Made by a program: the position numbers and the translations under genes. The notes under the pieces were generated by a model. It made no database searches and was not told where the DNA came from. It was given only the letters and a program-made list of their open reading frames with translations. Of a stretch of DNA of 50,019 bases, positions 8,923-17,939 are shown in pieces; position 1 is the stretch's first letter, and each line of letters begins with the position of its first letter. This stretch comes from a virus. Where the stretch lies: IMG/VR virus record IMGVR_UViG_3300035698_027016, positions 1 to 50,019 of that record; one strand, written 5' to 3'.

Positions 8923-10112
8923 TATGCTACCTCTTCTTTATATTTTCTGATAACCTTATGAATCTCTTCAGCATCTGAGGTGTCCCCCTTGCTATCGCAA
9001 TCAGCGGCTATCTTAACTAAATTTTTAAGAGTCTTACTTAGGATTACTTTGTCTTTATCTGAAAAGGCTAAGTAGTCCTGTATAAAATCCTCGTCTTCAT
9101 GATCCTCTTCATAAGGATTATTAAATACCTGAGATGTATCCCCCTCATAATCTCCTCGCTCTTCTTCATTAGAGCCTCTGTTCATAATTCTATGCTTAGT
9201 ATTTTCAATAAGGTTCAGATATGATTGACGAGCACCTACCGTACAGTATCTATCTTTGCCATTAATAGGCATTCTATATGTCTTTGTACCCTCGTCCCAC
9301 CTTAGTCCCTCTATTTTAGGGTTTCTTGCAAGAATGTCATCTGTTGCCATAACTAAGTCTAGAACCGTTAATGCCCCTTCCTTAGATACGTTTTCAACGG
9401 TGGACCTATCGTCCCAACTAAGCTCTCCAACTTGGGACCCCACTCCTGTCTGTCTCGCAAACTCTTCTCGCATAACAGCTAAAACCTCTTCTCCATATTC
9501 ATCAACTATGCCACCCCATTCGCTTTTCTCTATTCTTCCTATAAGCTCTTTTGACTGTTGGTCCCGAACTTCTACAGGTGCATTAGGAACCACTCTTTTA
9601 GGCCTACTCGCTTCATAATCTGGGCCAGAACCGCGAGCTGCTTCTACTATTCTAAAATCTAATGATCTAGAAGCCTCTTTCCCATCTTTACTGTCGTTTT
9701 CTTCCTCTTTGTCCCTTTGTTCCTTCCACTTAGTAATTTTTTCAGAAATACCATGAAGTTGAGCGGATGTATATGGACGAAGGGACCTAGGAGTTTCAAC
9801 ACCCCAAGTTTCTCTCGCATAAGTAGCTGCTGAATCTAAACTATCAAAATATTTACCGCCAGCTGAAAATGTAGCAGGAAGCTTTCTGACTCCAGCGAAA
9901 AACTTAGCTCTAGGATGATGGATCTTTGCTGGACCTAAAATGCAATAATAACTATCTCCATCGCTCGCATCGCCTTCAAAACGAAAATAACTACCAGCTC
10001 CAATAACGTCTTCAAATTGCTCTTTTAAAAACAGTGTCTTATCAGTATAAACCTGTTTCCAGTCTATATCCTTCTCTACCAGCTTCTCTCTAGCTGTACA
10101 TTTTAACTTCAT
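8922..10112 (-). CDS. Unknown head-module protein between portal and protease
   Basis: A 396-residue hydrophilic, highly charged protein that I do not recognise. It has a compact N-terminal half (YFRFEGDASDGDSYYCILG, PRAKFFAGVRKLPATF) and a charged C-terminal half rich in Glu, Asp and Lys with probable helices, ending LVKIAADCDSKGD...EEVA. There is no signal peptide or membrane segment. The ribosome site is GGGAGAAACACTTT before the ATG. Its stop overlaps the protease start (TAATG), so the two are translationally coupled. Position suggests a head or portal-associated structural protein; there is no motif to prove it. Confidence 0.75.
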   Translation of the reverse strand: MKLKCTAREKLVEKDIDWKQVYTDKTLFLKEQFEDVIGAGSYFRFEGDASDGDSYYCILGPAKIHHPRAKFFAGVRKLPATFSAGGKYFDSLDSAATYARETWGVETPRSLRPYTSAQLHGISEKITKWKEQRDKEEENDSKDGKEASRSLDFRIVEAARGSGPDYEASRPKRVVPNAPVEVRDQQSKELIGRIEKSEWGGIVDEYGEEVLAVMREEFARQTGVGSQVGELSWDDRSTVENVSKEGALTVLDLVMATDDILARNPKIEGLRWDEGTKTYRMPINGKDRYCTVGARQSYLNLIENTKHRIMNRGSNEEERGDYEGDTSQVFNNPYEEDHEDEDFIQDYLAFSDKDKVILSKTLKNLVKIAADCDSKGDTSDAEEIHKVIRKYKEEVA

Positions 10113-10138
10113 AAAGTGTTTCTCCCGTTAAAGACAAT

Positions 10139-10181
10139 AAGGAATTTTATATTTATTCACATAAAAATATAAAAATTCCTT
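10139..10181. other. AT-rich hairpin between portal gene and next gene
   Basis: AAGGAATTTT at 10139-10148 pairs with AAAATTCCTT at 10172-10181, and the AT-rich flanks extend the stem around a small loop. On the minus strand no U-tract follows, so it looks more like an mRNA processing or stabilising hairpin, or a weak attenuator, than a complete terminator. Confidence 0.5.
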
Positions 10182-10229
10182 TTAAAATTTTAAATTAACA
10201 TAGAAAATATATTGGGTACTATTTATTAT

Positions 10230-13200
10230 CTATTTATTCTCCGCCATCATTTGCTTTAACATCATTTCTTTTTTCATGATGGACTTAAGTACTGTTTGCA
10301 TGACCTGTTCAATTCTCTTTTTAATTTCATCGTCTTTAAAACGTAAAATAGTCCATCCTAATTGAGCTAATTTACCATCTCTTTCTTTATCATGAGTCAT
10401 CTGCTTAGGATTAGAGTGGAACATTTCTCCATCCGCCTCTATCCCTAGCTTTAATTGAGGGATTGCAAAATCTAGTGGATACTCCTGAGAACCATATTGA
10501 ACAGGGAACTGAGGAATTACTCTATATCTTAATAATCCATCTTGCTGATATCTTGTTATACCATCTAATAGTTCCATCTCTGGCTCAGTAAAAACAACTC
10601 TACCTTTCTGATCTCTAGTTGGCCCCTGTGTCTTATTTTCTTGCCCATTTGGATTTTTAGCTAAAGTTTTTTTTTGCTCAGATTCTAATCTATCTCTAGT
10701 TTTCTTAGTTAAAATCTTTCCACCAAACTGAGAAGGATCAGCTGTAGATACTTGAGCAGTCTTAATCGCCCTGTTAGATGCCGCTGTGGCTGGCTCTCCT
10801 CCTGCTCCTGCCATTTCTCCACCGCCCATCCCTCCACCTAGGTCTCCGCCAATGTCTCCGCCAATTCCGCCAGCGGCCCCACCGCCCATCCCAGGCATTC
10901 CACCCATATCCCCACCAAAGCCGCCGCCCATCCCTCCAGCGTCCCCACCCATTCCTCCACCAAGGGCTTGCATTTGAAGGGCGTCATATCTTTTACGTTC
11001 AATTTCCTGATCTGGATTAAAATCAAATACTTCTAGTACTGTCTGAGCGGATAATAGTCCTTTTTCATACAGTTGTAATACAGATTGGCGATACTGCTGC
11101 TGATCCCTAAGATGCATAGAGTTCCATTTAATTGTAGGAACGATTAACTCTTCTTCTCCAGTATCTTCATCTATCTCTACAAAGCCTTGACGCCTTGCTT
11201 CTGGAAGATAAATACTATTCTCTACCCAAGCTGCAATTTCCCTGCGAAAACTCTCTAATCTTTCAATAGTAGATTCAATACCAATAGAGGCTGATGAATT
11301 TCCATGTATTCCGAACTTACCATTTCTTTCAGTAATAATAAAATGATTAGGAACTTCTACGCACCAAACTTTCCCTTCATAATCACAGTCAGAAATTACG
11401 CTATCTACCTTTTTAGAACGAGTATCTAATACTGGGAAATCACCAATTTGAGAATTTGGAGACCAATTTATATTATATTTTGTATTTAATTTATCACTGT
11501 CAAACTCCTCTGTATTAAATCGTGGGCTATACCCTAATTTGAACAGGATCTCAACTACGTCATCTCTTAATTGTCTAGAGGTAGTTGTATAGGTGTAATA
11601 TTTTTTATATGTGGGCTTCTTTTTTGTTGCGAACCTGATGCTTCCATCTCCATCTACTAAAGCTTCTAGTACAATTCTTAAGTTGTCACAGGACATGTTC
11701 TTAACTTCTTTTGGAATACATTTTGTCCCAGAATACCCGCCGCATTGTGTAGATAAATATTTTACAATCGCTTTATTTACTGGGCATTTCCCACCAGATA
11801 TAAGAAACGAATCTCTCCGTCCCATTTCTGAGAATATAACTCCTGAATTAACAAAGCCTTCCTTCATTTTGTTATACGTTTCAAGATTAGCCTCTTCGCT
11901 TTGGCTGATACTAACACCAAGCGCCTTTGTTTTAGCACGATTCCATTGCCTCCGCCCTTCACTAATATACCAACCCAATATCTTAAGAAAGTTTTCGGTT
12001 GGCATCCCGCAATATTCATTCTTATCTTTTGTTGTTTCGGCCCAATTATCGACACACGCCCTGAACCTGCCTCTTATTTTTACATCGGAAGCCTCTACAA
12101 CTTCCCACTCCCCAAACCCTTCTTTTTGGCCACCTTTTCCTGGCTTTGTTGTTAACTTTCTTGCAGCGCATAGCATTTTGTGATTAGGAGTAACAAGCAT
12201 ATCTATTCTATTTGTTTCAAAATGCTTTAACGGAAGATCGTCCCCGTCAATAGAGTTATAATTATATTCATACTTCCTAATAGCCTTTTGATATTCTAAA
12301 GCACCAGTCTCTTTATTAAACGTAGCTATTAGGTCTTTTTCTATGTCAATCTCATCTTTATATTTTAATCCGCTATCACAAAGTATTCTGCTGCAAGCAC
12401 TTAGACAATACGAGGGACCTTCACCGTTGAGAAGGGCGTTATTAATCATCATACCATCAAGGATTTCCTGATTAATAAACTCGAATTCGTTAGATAATGT
12501 TAATACTTTACCAGAGTTCCCTTGTACCGTTACCTTTCCGTTCCTTCTGGTGATAAAAAACCCATTAGGAACAGTAAAGCACCACACTTTTCCAACATAA
12601 CTTTCCCTAGTCATATTATCCTTAGAATTTAAAACTACAGTCGCTGGAATAGAACCATTATCATAATCAGAAGAAGACTTAATTGCAAAGTCACATTCAA
12701 CTTTCTCTACATAACTAGCTGCTGCATGTGTCCACTCATCGCTTCCTTCAACGTTTATAAGCATTTTATGATTAGGAGTAACAGATATGTCTACATCTTC
12801 AGCTTCAAAATGAACTAACTCTCCATCATAATCGTATTCATGATACTCTTGAGGCACATCATATTCAATACAATCTGTGTCTAGATTATACGTAGCTATT
12901 TTCTCATCATAATCTTTAGAAACCTCGGAATAAAACTTCCAGCCATTCTCTGTAAGTACCTCAGTATCAGGACGAAAACAAGCTCCATACCACTCTAGGT
13001 CAAAAGCATGATGGGTTACAATTGTTAAGTTAGGATCATTTGCTGTTTGGGCTAACTGCTCTTGAACCGCAGCAATATCAGCGGGGCCAGCAGGACGGTC
13101 ATCATTACCAACCTTTACAATCTTAATAGGAACAATTAATCTTTCTGCAACAATCCACTGGGCAACCATTAACTTTGTTTTATAAGAAAGAGTAGGGAAC

Positions 13201-15731
13201 AGCCTTCTAACCATACCTGTTCCGTATTTGGCGTAACCACCCTCTCCATACATTAAATGACTTACATTCCTATTATCAAGTCTAATCGGTTGACCTGAAG
13301 AAATCAAAGCTCTTACTTGAGGCGTTAGTCTTTCGCTACCAGGAGTTTTCCCAGATACCATATTGGTTAATTCTTCATCTGCCTTAAGTGCTATAACAGG
13401 TTCTGGATTCAAAGGAGACGTATATACCTCTACATAATCTGGATTTAAAATAACTATTCTTTTTACTGTTCCGCCATCATGTTCACATATCTCATCTCCA
13501 CAACGTCCAGACCCCCCACAATGCTCGCAGGAAATCTCAACGAACGGAAAACAATCCCCAAGCTTATGAATTTCATGACTCATTAATCTTAGCCATTTGG
13601 GAAGCTCTAATCTTTTCTTAAACTTGTCAAAGTAGTTCTTAACCATTCTATCTTTACATTCATGGGTGTAGTCATTCATCGGGAAATACGAATTATGTAC
13701 TGCAATTCTATTTACAACATAAGAATGGCAATTTTGGATAGATAAGTCATATAGTTCCCCATCATATATATATTCTTCTAAAGAATAGATCTTTCTATAA
13801 ATATAGTTTCCTTTAATAAGACATGGACTAACATCTTCCTGCTTCTCCCCGTATCCGCATGGAGTAAGAAGATAGTCCCCTTCCTTAAGCGTTCCAGACT
13901 GAACGAATTTAACTTCTCCGTCACGCTCTGTTAGCATTTCGTGGCCTTTTGTAACTTTAATCTTAGGAGTATAAACCCCTCCAACCCCTGCTATTTTAAT
14001 TTTTAGCATCTCTTCTTCGTCAGTGGACCTCTGATTTACTTTTTCTACCATATTAGCAGACCCGTCATGACTACGAACCATGTCCCCTTCTTTGATTGAA
14101 GAAATCCTTTTTTGACGCCCATCTGATAGTAAAACAAAAGAATCTGGCTCAAAACAATAAAAATCTATAGAGGCAGCAACCTTGGGTTCATTCTCATAAA
14201 AGAACCTAGAGTTAGAACAGACATACCCATCAGCAACTAAAGCATGCCTGTCGTTGGTCATTTCGATATCAAAACCCTTACCAGTATAAAGAAATTCTTC
14301 TATCTTTTCTATTGGGGAAGCCAAATATGTGACACCATCCTCTTCATAAAAGAATTTTAACTCACGTTCTTTTTTAGGTACAAAATTATTATGAGCCTTA
14401 TCTCCTCTCATATAAGGAGCAATAAGAGGAACCTGCGAACTAGGAATCAATATTCTATAGGCGCATTCAGAATCAGTCGGGTAATGATCGCCATATAAAG
14501 GATATTTACCAAGAGAACAAGTAATGCCGCATGAAACCAAAAGCCAATACATCTGATCAGCTAAATCCTTTGAATAGCAGTTAGAAATTAATCTTCCACC
14601 ACCGTTTTTGCCGCATGGCTTTTCTAAACATCCGTCTCCATCAAGGTATCCAGCTATGATACTAAGTCTAGCTTCTTTATCTAAATCAAATACAGCTTTA
14701 GATAGCCTTTTACTTATCCCTTTGTTTACAATATATTGTTTAAAGTAATTATTTGTTTCTTTAGTAGACGCCCTTACTCTCAACCCGTTGCCATCTCCAT
14801 GTTGCCTCGATGAAACAGTGCCAGAAAAATGCCTCTTTAACAACTCTTCACACTTCACCAAAGACACCTCGTCCTTACACCCTGTAAAGTGGACATCATA
14901 ACGCCCTTTGGTCCAACACAAACAACCGTCTGCCACACAAAGCCCTGTCAACCAAGCCAGTTCAGGATCTAAACTCTTTTTGCCGACATTAGGAACTGGA
15001 GTCAACAAATAGTCTTTTCTATTAACATCTTGAGCCTGTATCCGCCTGACTAGTTTATCTTCTATTTTAACTTTTTCAACGCCATTAGGCGTTACATCCT
15101 TCTTCGCCCTATACTTCTTTCCAGTAAGGACCTTCTTGTTTTTTCGATGAGCTTTACCATCTAATACAAAAATATAATGCTCTTCTGATATTCTTAATGT
15201 CCTCCAATTCCCAATAGGCTTAAAGCTAAAACATCTTTTATCTTCACAATCACGCATAGACATTCTTGGAGGCTGATTAAATGTTCCTTCAGAATTCATA
15301 ATCTCAGGATAATCTTCTGCTTCAAATATAAATCCACCAGCTACAACCGAATCCTCAATAATATCACTATATGTAAATGGTGTATTTTCTATTGGTGTAT
15401 ATGTGTAATTTGCTGTAAGTACTTGAGTATTAGGGAGATGTAGCCACTGATATTGTTCCAGGCGTTTTGAAGGAATCTGCCAGTTAATAGGCGTATGAAC
15501 TGGGGAAAAGAACTGAGGCTGACCATAAATAGTACCGCCGCCTGCAGCAGAAGCAACTTTATTTAATTCACCAGAATTGAATGCACCTCTACTGTTACCG
15601 CCTGATGGATAGTTCTGATTAGGGTATGAAAGGGCATCACTAGATCCTGATCTAATGTCTTGAGGGCGACCATTACGTAGAGCTGTAAACGCATGTTCTA
15701 AATTCGCCGTTTGTATGATCGGGTTTCCCAT
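10230..15731 (-). CDS. Portal protein with four inteins and a C-terminal DUF559/Vsr-like nuclease domain
   Basis: 1833 residues before splicing; removing inteins at 128-507, 526-680, 918-1072 and 1109-1478 leaves about 773. The extein reads as a tailed-phage portal: SRFFYENEPKVAASIDFY, SYFPMNDYTHECKD, WLRLMSHEIHKLGDCFPFVEI, a Cys-rich loop (CEHCGGSGRCGDEIC), NVSHLMYGEGG and AQWIVAERLIVPIKI. It would form the dodecameric DNA gate at the head vertex. A Gly/Met linker (about 1590-1645) leads to residues 1711-1833 with YPLDFAIP, KLGIEADGEMFH, a DKERD helix and LGWTILRF, the pattern of DUF559/Vsr-type PD-(D/E)xK endonuclease folds. That domain is not a normal portal part. RBS AAGGAG precedes the ATG and a TGTATAAT box lies just upstream. 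Confidence 0.9.
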   Translation of the reverse strand: MGNPIIQTANLEHAFTALRNGRPQDIRSGSSDALSYPNQNYPSGGNSRGAFNSGELNKVASAAGGGTIYGQPQFFSPVHTPINWQIPSKRLEQYQWLHLPNTQVLTANYTYTPIENTPFTYSDIIEDSVVAGGFIFEAEDYPEIMNSEGTFNQPPRMSMRDCEDKRCFSFKPIGNWRTLRISEEHYIFVLDGKAHRKNKKVLTGKKYRAKKDVTPNGVEKVKIEDKLVRRIQAQDVNRKDYLLTPVPNVGKKSLDPELAWLTGLCVADGCLCWTKGRYDVHFTGCKDEVSLVKCEELLKRHFSGTVSSRQHGDGNGLRVRASTKETNNYFKQYIVNKGISKRLSKAVFDLDKEARLSIIAGYLDGDGCLEKPCGKNGGGRLISNCYSKDLADQMYWLLVSCGITCSLGKYPLYGDHYPTDSECAYRILIPSSQVPLIAPYMRGDKAHNNFVPKKERELKFFYEEDGVTYLASPIEKIEEFLYTGKGFDIEMTNDRHALVADGYVCSNSRFFYENEPKVAASIDFYCFEPDSFVLLSDGRQKRISSIKEGDMVRSHDGSANMVEKVNQRSTDEEEMLKIKIAGVGGVYTPKIKVTKGHEMLTERDGEVKFVQSGTLKEGDYLLTPCGYGEKQEDVSPCLIKGNYIYRKIYSLEEYIYDGELYDLSIQNCHSYVVNRIAVHNSYFPMNDYTHECKDRMVKNYFDKFKKRLELPKWLRLMSHEIHKLGDCFPFVEISCEHCGGSGRCGDEICEHDGGTVKRIVILNPDYVEVYTSPLNPEPVIALKADEELTNMVSGKTPGSERLTPQVRALISSGQPIRLDNRNVSHLMYGEGGYAKYGTGMVRRLFPTLSYKTKLMVAQWIVAERLIVPIKIVKVGNDDRPAGPADIAAVQEQLAQTANDPNLTIVTHHAFDLEWYGACFRPDTEVLTENGWKFYSEVSKDYDEKIATYNLDTDCIEYDVPQEYHEYDYDGELVHFEAEDVDISVTPNHKMLINVEGSDEWTHAAASYVEKVECDFAIKSSSDYDNGSIPATVVLNSKDNMTRESYVGKVWCFTVPNGFFITRRNGKVTVQGNSGKVLTLSNEFEFINQEILDGMMINNALLNGEGPSYCLSACSRILCDSGLKYKDEIDIEKDLIATFNKETGALEYQKAIRKYEYNYNSIDGDDLPLKHFETNRIDMLVTPNHKMLCAARKLTTKPGKGGQKEGFGEWEVVEASDVKIRGRFRACVDNWAETTKDKNEYCGMPTENFLKILGWYISEGRRQWNRAKTKALGVSISQSEEANLETYNKMKEGFVNSGVIFSEMGRRDSFLISGGKCPVNKAIVKYLSTQCGGYSGTKCIPKEVKNMSCDNLRIVLEALVDGDGSIRFATKKKPTYKKYYTYTTTSRQLRDDVVEILFKLGYSPRFNTEEFDSDKLNTKYNINWSPNSQIGDFPVLDTRSKKVDSVISDCDYEGKVWCVEVPNHFIITERNGKFGIHGNSSASIGIESTIERLESFRREIAAWVENSIYLPEARRQGFVEIDEDTGEEELIVPTIKWNSMHLRDQQQYRQSVLQLYEKGLLSAQTVLEVFDFNPDQEIERKRYDALQMQALGGGMGGDAGGMGGGFGGDMGGMPGMGGGAAGGIGGDIGGDLGGGMGGGEMAGAGGEPATAASNRAIKTAQVSTADPSQFGGKILTKKTRDRLESEQKKTLAKNPNGQENKTQGPTRDQKGRVVFTEPEMELLDGITRYQQDGLLRYRVIPQFPVQYGSQEYPLDFAIPQLKLGIEADGEMFHSNPKQMTHDKERDGKLAQLGWTILRFKDDEIKKRIEQVMQTVLKSIMKKEMMLKQMMAENK
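11298..12407 (-). mobile_element. Portal intein D (LAGLIDADG endonuclease)
   Basis: Residues 1109-1478 (370 aa). It begins with Cys (CLSACSRILCDSGLKYKDEI), carries block B LVTPNHKMLCA, the endonuclease motifs ILGWYISEG (1251-1259) and LEALVDGDG (1355-1363), block F VWCVEVPNHFIITERNG and ends GIHGN before +1 Ser. Splicing would join GEGPSY to SSASIGIESTIERLESF. Confidence 0.92.
12516..12980 (-). other. Portal intein C (mini-intein)
   Basis: Residues 918-1072 (155 aa), no endonuclease. Begins CFRPDTEVLTENGW, block B ISVTPNHKMLINV, block F VWCFTVPNGFFITRRNG, ends VTVQGN before +1 Ser. The penultimate residue is Gly instead of the usual His, as in intein D. Its block B and F are so like those of intein D (TPNHKML, GKVWC, ITxRNGK) that the two probably share a recent ancestor. 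Confidence 0.9.
13692..14156 (-). other. Portal intein B (mini-intein)
   Basis: Residues 526-680 (155 aa), no endonuclease. Begins with Cys (CFEPDSFVLLSDGRQKRI), block B KVTKGHEMLT, block F ELYDLSIQNCHSYVVN, ends RIAVHN before +1 Ser. Splicing joins AASIDFY to SYFPMNDY. Only 18 extein residues separate it from intein A. Confidence 0.92.
14211..15350 (-). mobile_element. Portal intein A (LAGLIDADG endonuclease)
   Basis: Residues 128-507 (380 aa). The C-terminal end is clear: FDIEMTNDRHALVADGYVCSN before +1 Ser (SRFFYENEP). The endonuclease motifs are LTGLCVADG (261-269) and IAGYLDGDG (359-367); block B is LRISEEHYIFV. I place the N-terminus at Ser128 (SVVAGGFIFEAED), which fits block A spacing but lacks the usual Cys1, and the penultimate residue is Ser rather than His. 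The N-terminal junction is the least certain of the seven inteins. Confidence 0.82.
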
Positions 15732-15754
15732 ATTTCTCCTTTTTACTTTTCCAT

Positions 15755-15762
15755 ATTATACA
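15755..15762 (-). promoter_or_regulatory. TGTATAAT promoter box before the portal gene
   Basis: TGTATAAT on the minus strand, in the 45-base gap upstream of the portal ATG. No good -35 lies 17 bases upstream. The box is framed by TTTCCA and TGGAAA, an inverted repeat that could bind a regulator. The same octamer recurs in other gaps of this window. Confidence 0.5.
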
Positions 15763-15776
15763 GTGGAAACCTAAAT

Positions 15777-17201
15777 CTACACTTCATTTATGGAAAAATC
15801 TGGAGAATCAGAAGTGACAGGTGCCTCTATTCCCTCTAGTTCATCCATTGAGATATCGCTACCTACATCTTTAGTAGCAAGTTCAGGATCTATACCCTCA
15901 GGAAACATAAGCTTTTGGGCATTACCAGAATTACCTGATGTATCTTTTACTACAAAAACACGTTTACCTAGAGAATTCTGGATTTCCTGTAATGTTGTAT
16001 TTTGCTCTAGCTCAGTAGTCCCTATCGGATTTCCGTTATTATCAACTACAGTCATTTGCTCATTACTTGTCAACTGTACCCCTTCGTCGTTAAAAGCTAC
16101 CTTATTAAGAGTCTCTTTTTTATAGGCTACTTTATTAAAAGCTTTTTTTTTAGAAGCTTCACAAGTACTGCATGAATAAAGGACTCCATCATGATTTGCC
16201 TTTACCTGAATAGCGAAGTTCTTAATATTAGCGACTTTAGCTATAGGCATTTTATAATGTTCAGACACCTTTAATATAATAGCTTTGTCGTCAATACCAG
16301 CTGTACGCATATCTAGGATATCAGCGAAAGCCTTAGTTACTACATCTTTCTCTGTATCTATAGCCTTGGCCTGAATACCTACAAATTCATCTTCTATATC
16401 CGAAATATATTTTATATCAGAATCTTTTGCTGAATTATTTTCGCTACCAGTAATAATAACTCTTAAACCATCAGCAGCAGCTCTTAATGGAAGAATATCC
16501 TCAGTCTTTTCGTTTCTAGCTTCCTGCAACCTTCTTTCGATAGAGTACTGATGAGGTCTTGGCTTTCTAGTTCTTTCTCCATTAGCTAGTTCCATTTGGT
16601 TTCCGCCTAAGTCATGATAAACCTTGAATCTATCATTAATATAGCCGCCCACAACTCTACCTTTGTCATCCTTATAATCTCTATAGAACTTATCCATGAC
16701 ATATCTGCGCCATAGAGCTTCGCCACTATATACATGGTTTGGGTCGTCATCAAAGGACAGCATATCTGGATTACGATGAGTAAAGTCATAAATTGCATCC
16801 CTATCTTTTCTCCACGGGGTTCCAACATACTTATTATCATCCTCTCTACCAGTATAAGGCGAAGAAGGTGGTCGTGTAACCTGTGCTTCCCTTATGCTAA
16901 AGTTATTAATCTGACTAGTCTTTTTATTCATAAAACCTTCCTCTTTTATTTCGGTTATGTTATATCTTGATAAAATCACAAACAAATTTTCTGACGCTTC
17001 TTCTATATCTTTATCAAATCTAGTGCTTTTTCCCTCTTTTTTTATTTGAGTATTTAAATCAAATATTGTTTGACACGCCTGTTTAACTGACAAATCATCA
17101 TTAGATCCGATCACTTCAATAATATTATTACTTGCAGTTTCAGGATTCCCATTGCCTAAAACCCAATTCTTTAAATCATTTAAACTTGTAAAAAATCTCA
17201 T
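15777..17201 (-). CDS. Unknown virion-associated protein
   Basis: A 474-residue protein of unknown family. The N-terminal 90 residues are helical; a middle part rich in Tyr, Arg and Asp (PYTGREDDNKYVGTPWRKDRD, YDFTHRNPDMLSFDDDPNHVY) follows; then a helical segment with KVANIKNFAIQVKAN, two Cys in CSTCEASKKKAF and a run of KVA-type motifs (AFNKVAYKKETLNKVAF); the C-terminus is acidic and ends DSPDFSINEV. No membrane segment. It overlaps the tagged gene upstream by ATGA, so they are co-translated. The K-V-A motifs resemble those in the protease and portal and may be maturation sites. Function unknown; head or internal virion protein is the best guess from context. Confidence 0.7.
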   Translation of the reverse strand: MRFFTSLNDLKNWVLGNGNPETASNNIIEVIGSNDDLSVKQACQTIFDLNTQIKKEGKSTRFDKDIEEASENLFVILSRYNITEIKEEGFMNKKTSQINNFSIREAQVTRPPSSPYTGREDDNKYVGTPWRKDRDAIYDFTHRNPDMLSFDDDPNHVYSGEALWRRYVMDKFYRDYKDDKGRVVGGYINDRFKVYHDLGGNQMELANGERTRKPRPHQYSIERRLQEARNEKTEDILPLRAAADGLRVIITGSENNSAKDSDIKYISDIEDEFVGIQAKAIDTEKDVVTKAFADILDMRTAGIDDKAIILKVSEHYKMPIAKVANIKNFAIQVKANHDGVLYSCSTCEASKKKAFNKVAYKKETLNKVAFNDEGVQLTSNEQMTVVDNNGNPIGTTELEQNTTLQEIQNSLGKRVFVVKDTSGNSGNAQKLMFPEGIDPELATKDVGSDISMDELEGIEAPVTSDSPDFSINEV

Positions 17202-17707
17202 TTATCTAATCCTAATTTTCTATTTTCTTCTCTTTTTCTTAAGAAATCTTGCCTATATTGCTCTTTAGAGTCTTCAAGTAAACTATTCAGCTGATTAAAC
17301 CTTTGTGTATCTGTTTGAGGGTTAAAGTTAGCCATGAACTCAGATAAAGCGACTTGACCCTCTGGAGAACCCATGAATATCTGCTTAATATCATCAGGTA
17401 AAAAAGACTGATATTTAGATATCTCTGAAAGCATTGACTTATTAAGTTCATCTAAATCAGTGGTCATTAAACTTTCTTTTCCGTCATCTACCCTTATCTC
17501 GTCAGATTTCTCTTCTATTTCTTGCTGCTCATTGGTTTGTTCTTCGTCTTGATCTCCAACCTCAGGAAGTTCAGCATCTACTTCTGCAACCTCTTCAACT
17601 TGCTCAATTTTTGTCTCTTCGGCTTGTTTAAAAACTTTTCCTATTCTAAGCCACTCTGATTTACTTATTTTAAGTTGAATTCCAGAAGAAGTTTTAATTA
17701 TTTTCAT
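17198..17707 (-). CDS. Acidic protein with N-terminal KTSSG-SKSEW tag
   Basis: I choose the ATG at 17707 because AGGAG lies 5 bases upstream and because it begins the shared tag (MKIIKTSSGIQLKISKSEW, then LRIGKVFKQA). The 169-residue protein then has an acidic, low-complexity stretch (about 30-80, Glu/Asp/Gln-rich) and a helical C-terminal half (LDELNKSMLSEISKYQSF...RKREENRKLGLDK). No known domain. The tag is shared with three other proteins here whose bodies are unrelated, so it is probably a sorting or processing signal. It overlaps the next gene downstream by ATGA. Confidence 0.75.
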   Translation of the reverse strand: MKIIKTSSGIQLKISKSEWLRIGKVFKQAEETKIEQVEEVAEVDAELPEVGDQDEEQTNEQQEIEEKSDEIRVDDGKESLMTTDLDELNKSMLSEISKYQSFLPDDIKQIFMGSPEGQVALSEFMANFNPQTDTQRFNQLNSLLEDSKEQYRQDFLRKREENRKLGLDK

Positions 17708-17744
17708 TATATCTCCTGTACTTATTCTAAACACAATAAAGCAT

Positions 17745-17939
17745 TCACCACCTGCCTAAAACTGGCCTATCTTTATACTTAAGATGAGGCCTCAGTATCT
17801 CTAACTGCTTAATGGTTTTTTTAATATCTATTTTAGCTTTACCCACATAATTCATATTAAGATGATCTAAAGCTTCTTTCATCAGATCATAAATTTTTTC
17901 AATATCTGAAGCGTTATATGCTATTTTTTGAATTTTCAT
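17745..17939 (-). CDS. Small helical protein, MKIQKIAYN
   Basis: From the ATG at 17939 this is 64 residues (MKIQKIAYNASDIEKIYDLM...), almost entirely predicted helix, basic at the C-terminus (HLKYKDRPVLGRW). The start overlaps the end of the ArdC-like gene by 26 bases; GAG lies 7 bases upstream. An upstream ATG at 18005 would give a longer, unlikely N-terminus reading through the neighbour. The opening MKIQKIA recalls the MKI/MKL-K-x-A openings of other genes in this block. Function unknown. Confidence 0.6.
   Translation of the reverse strand: MKIQKIAYNASDIEKIYDLMKEALDHLNMNYVGKAKIDIKKTIKQLEILRPHLKYKDRPVLGRW

Noticed and set aside
10778-11026. Pro-rich plus-strand frames near 10.8 kb
   Set aside because: They are the reverse complement of the portal's Gly/Met linker codons.
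1885-15731. Group I introns instead of inteins
   Set aside because: Reading frames are continuous through all insertions and splice-site residues (Cys/Ser1, C-terminal Asn, +1 Cys/Ser) are present.
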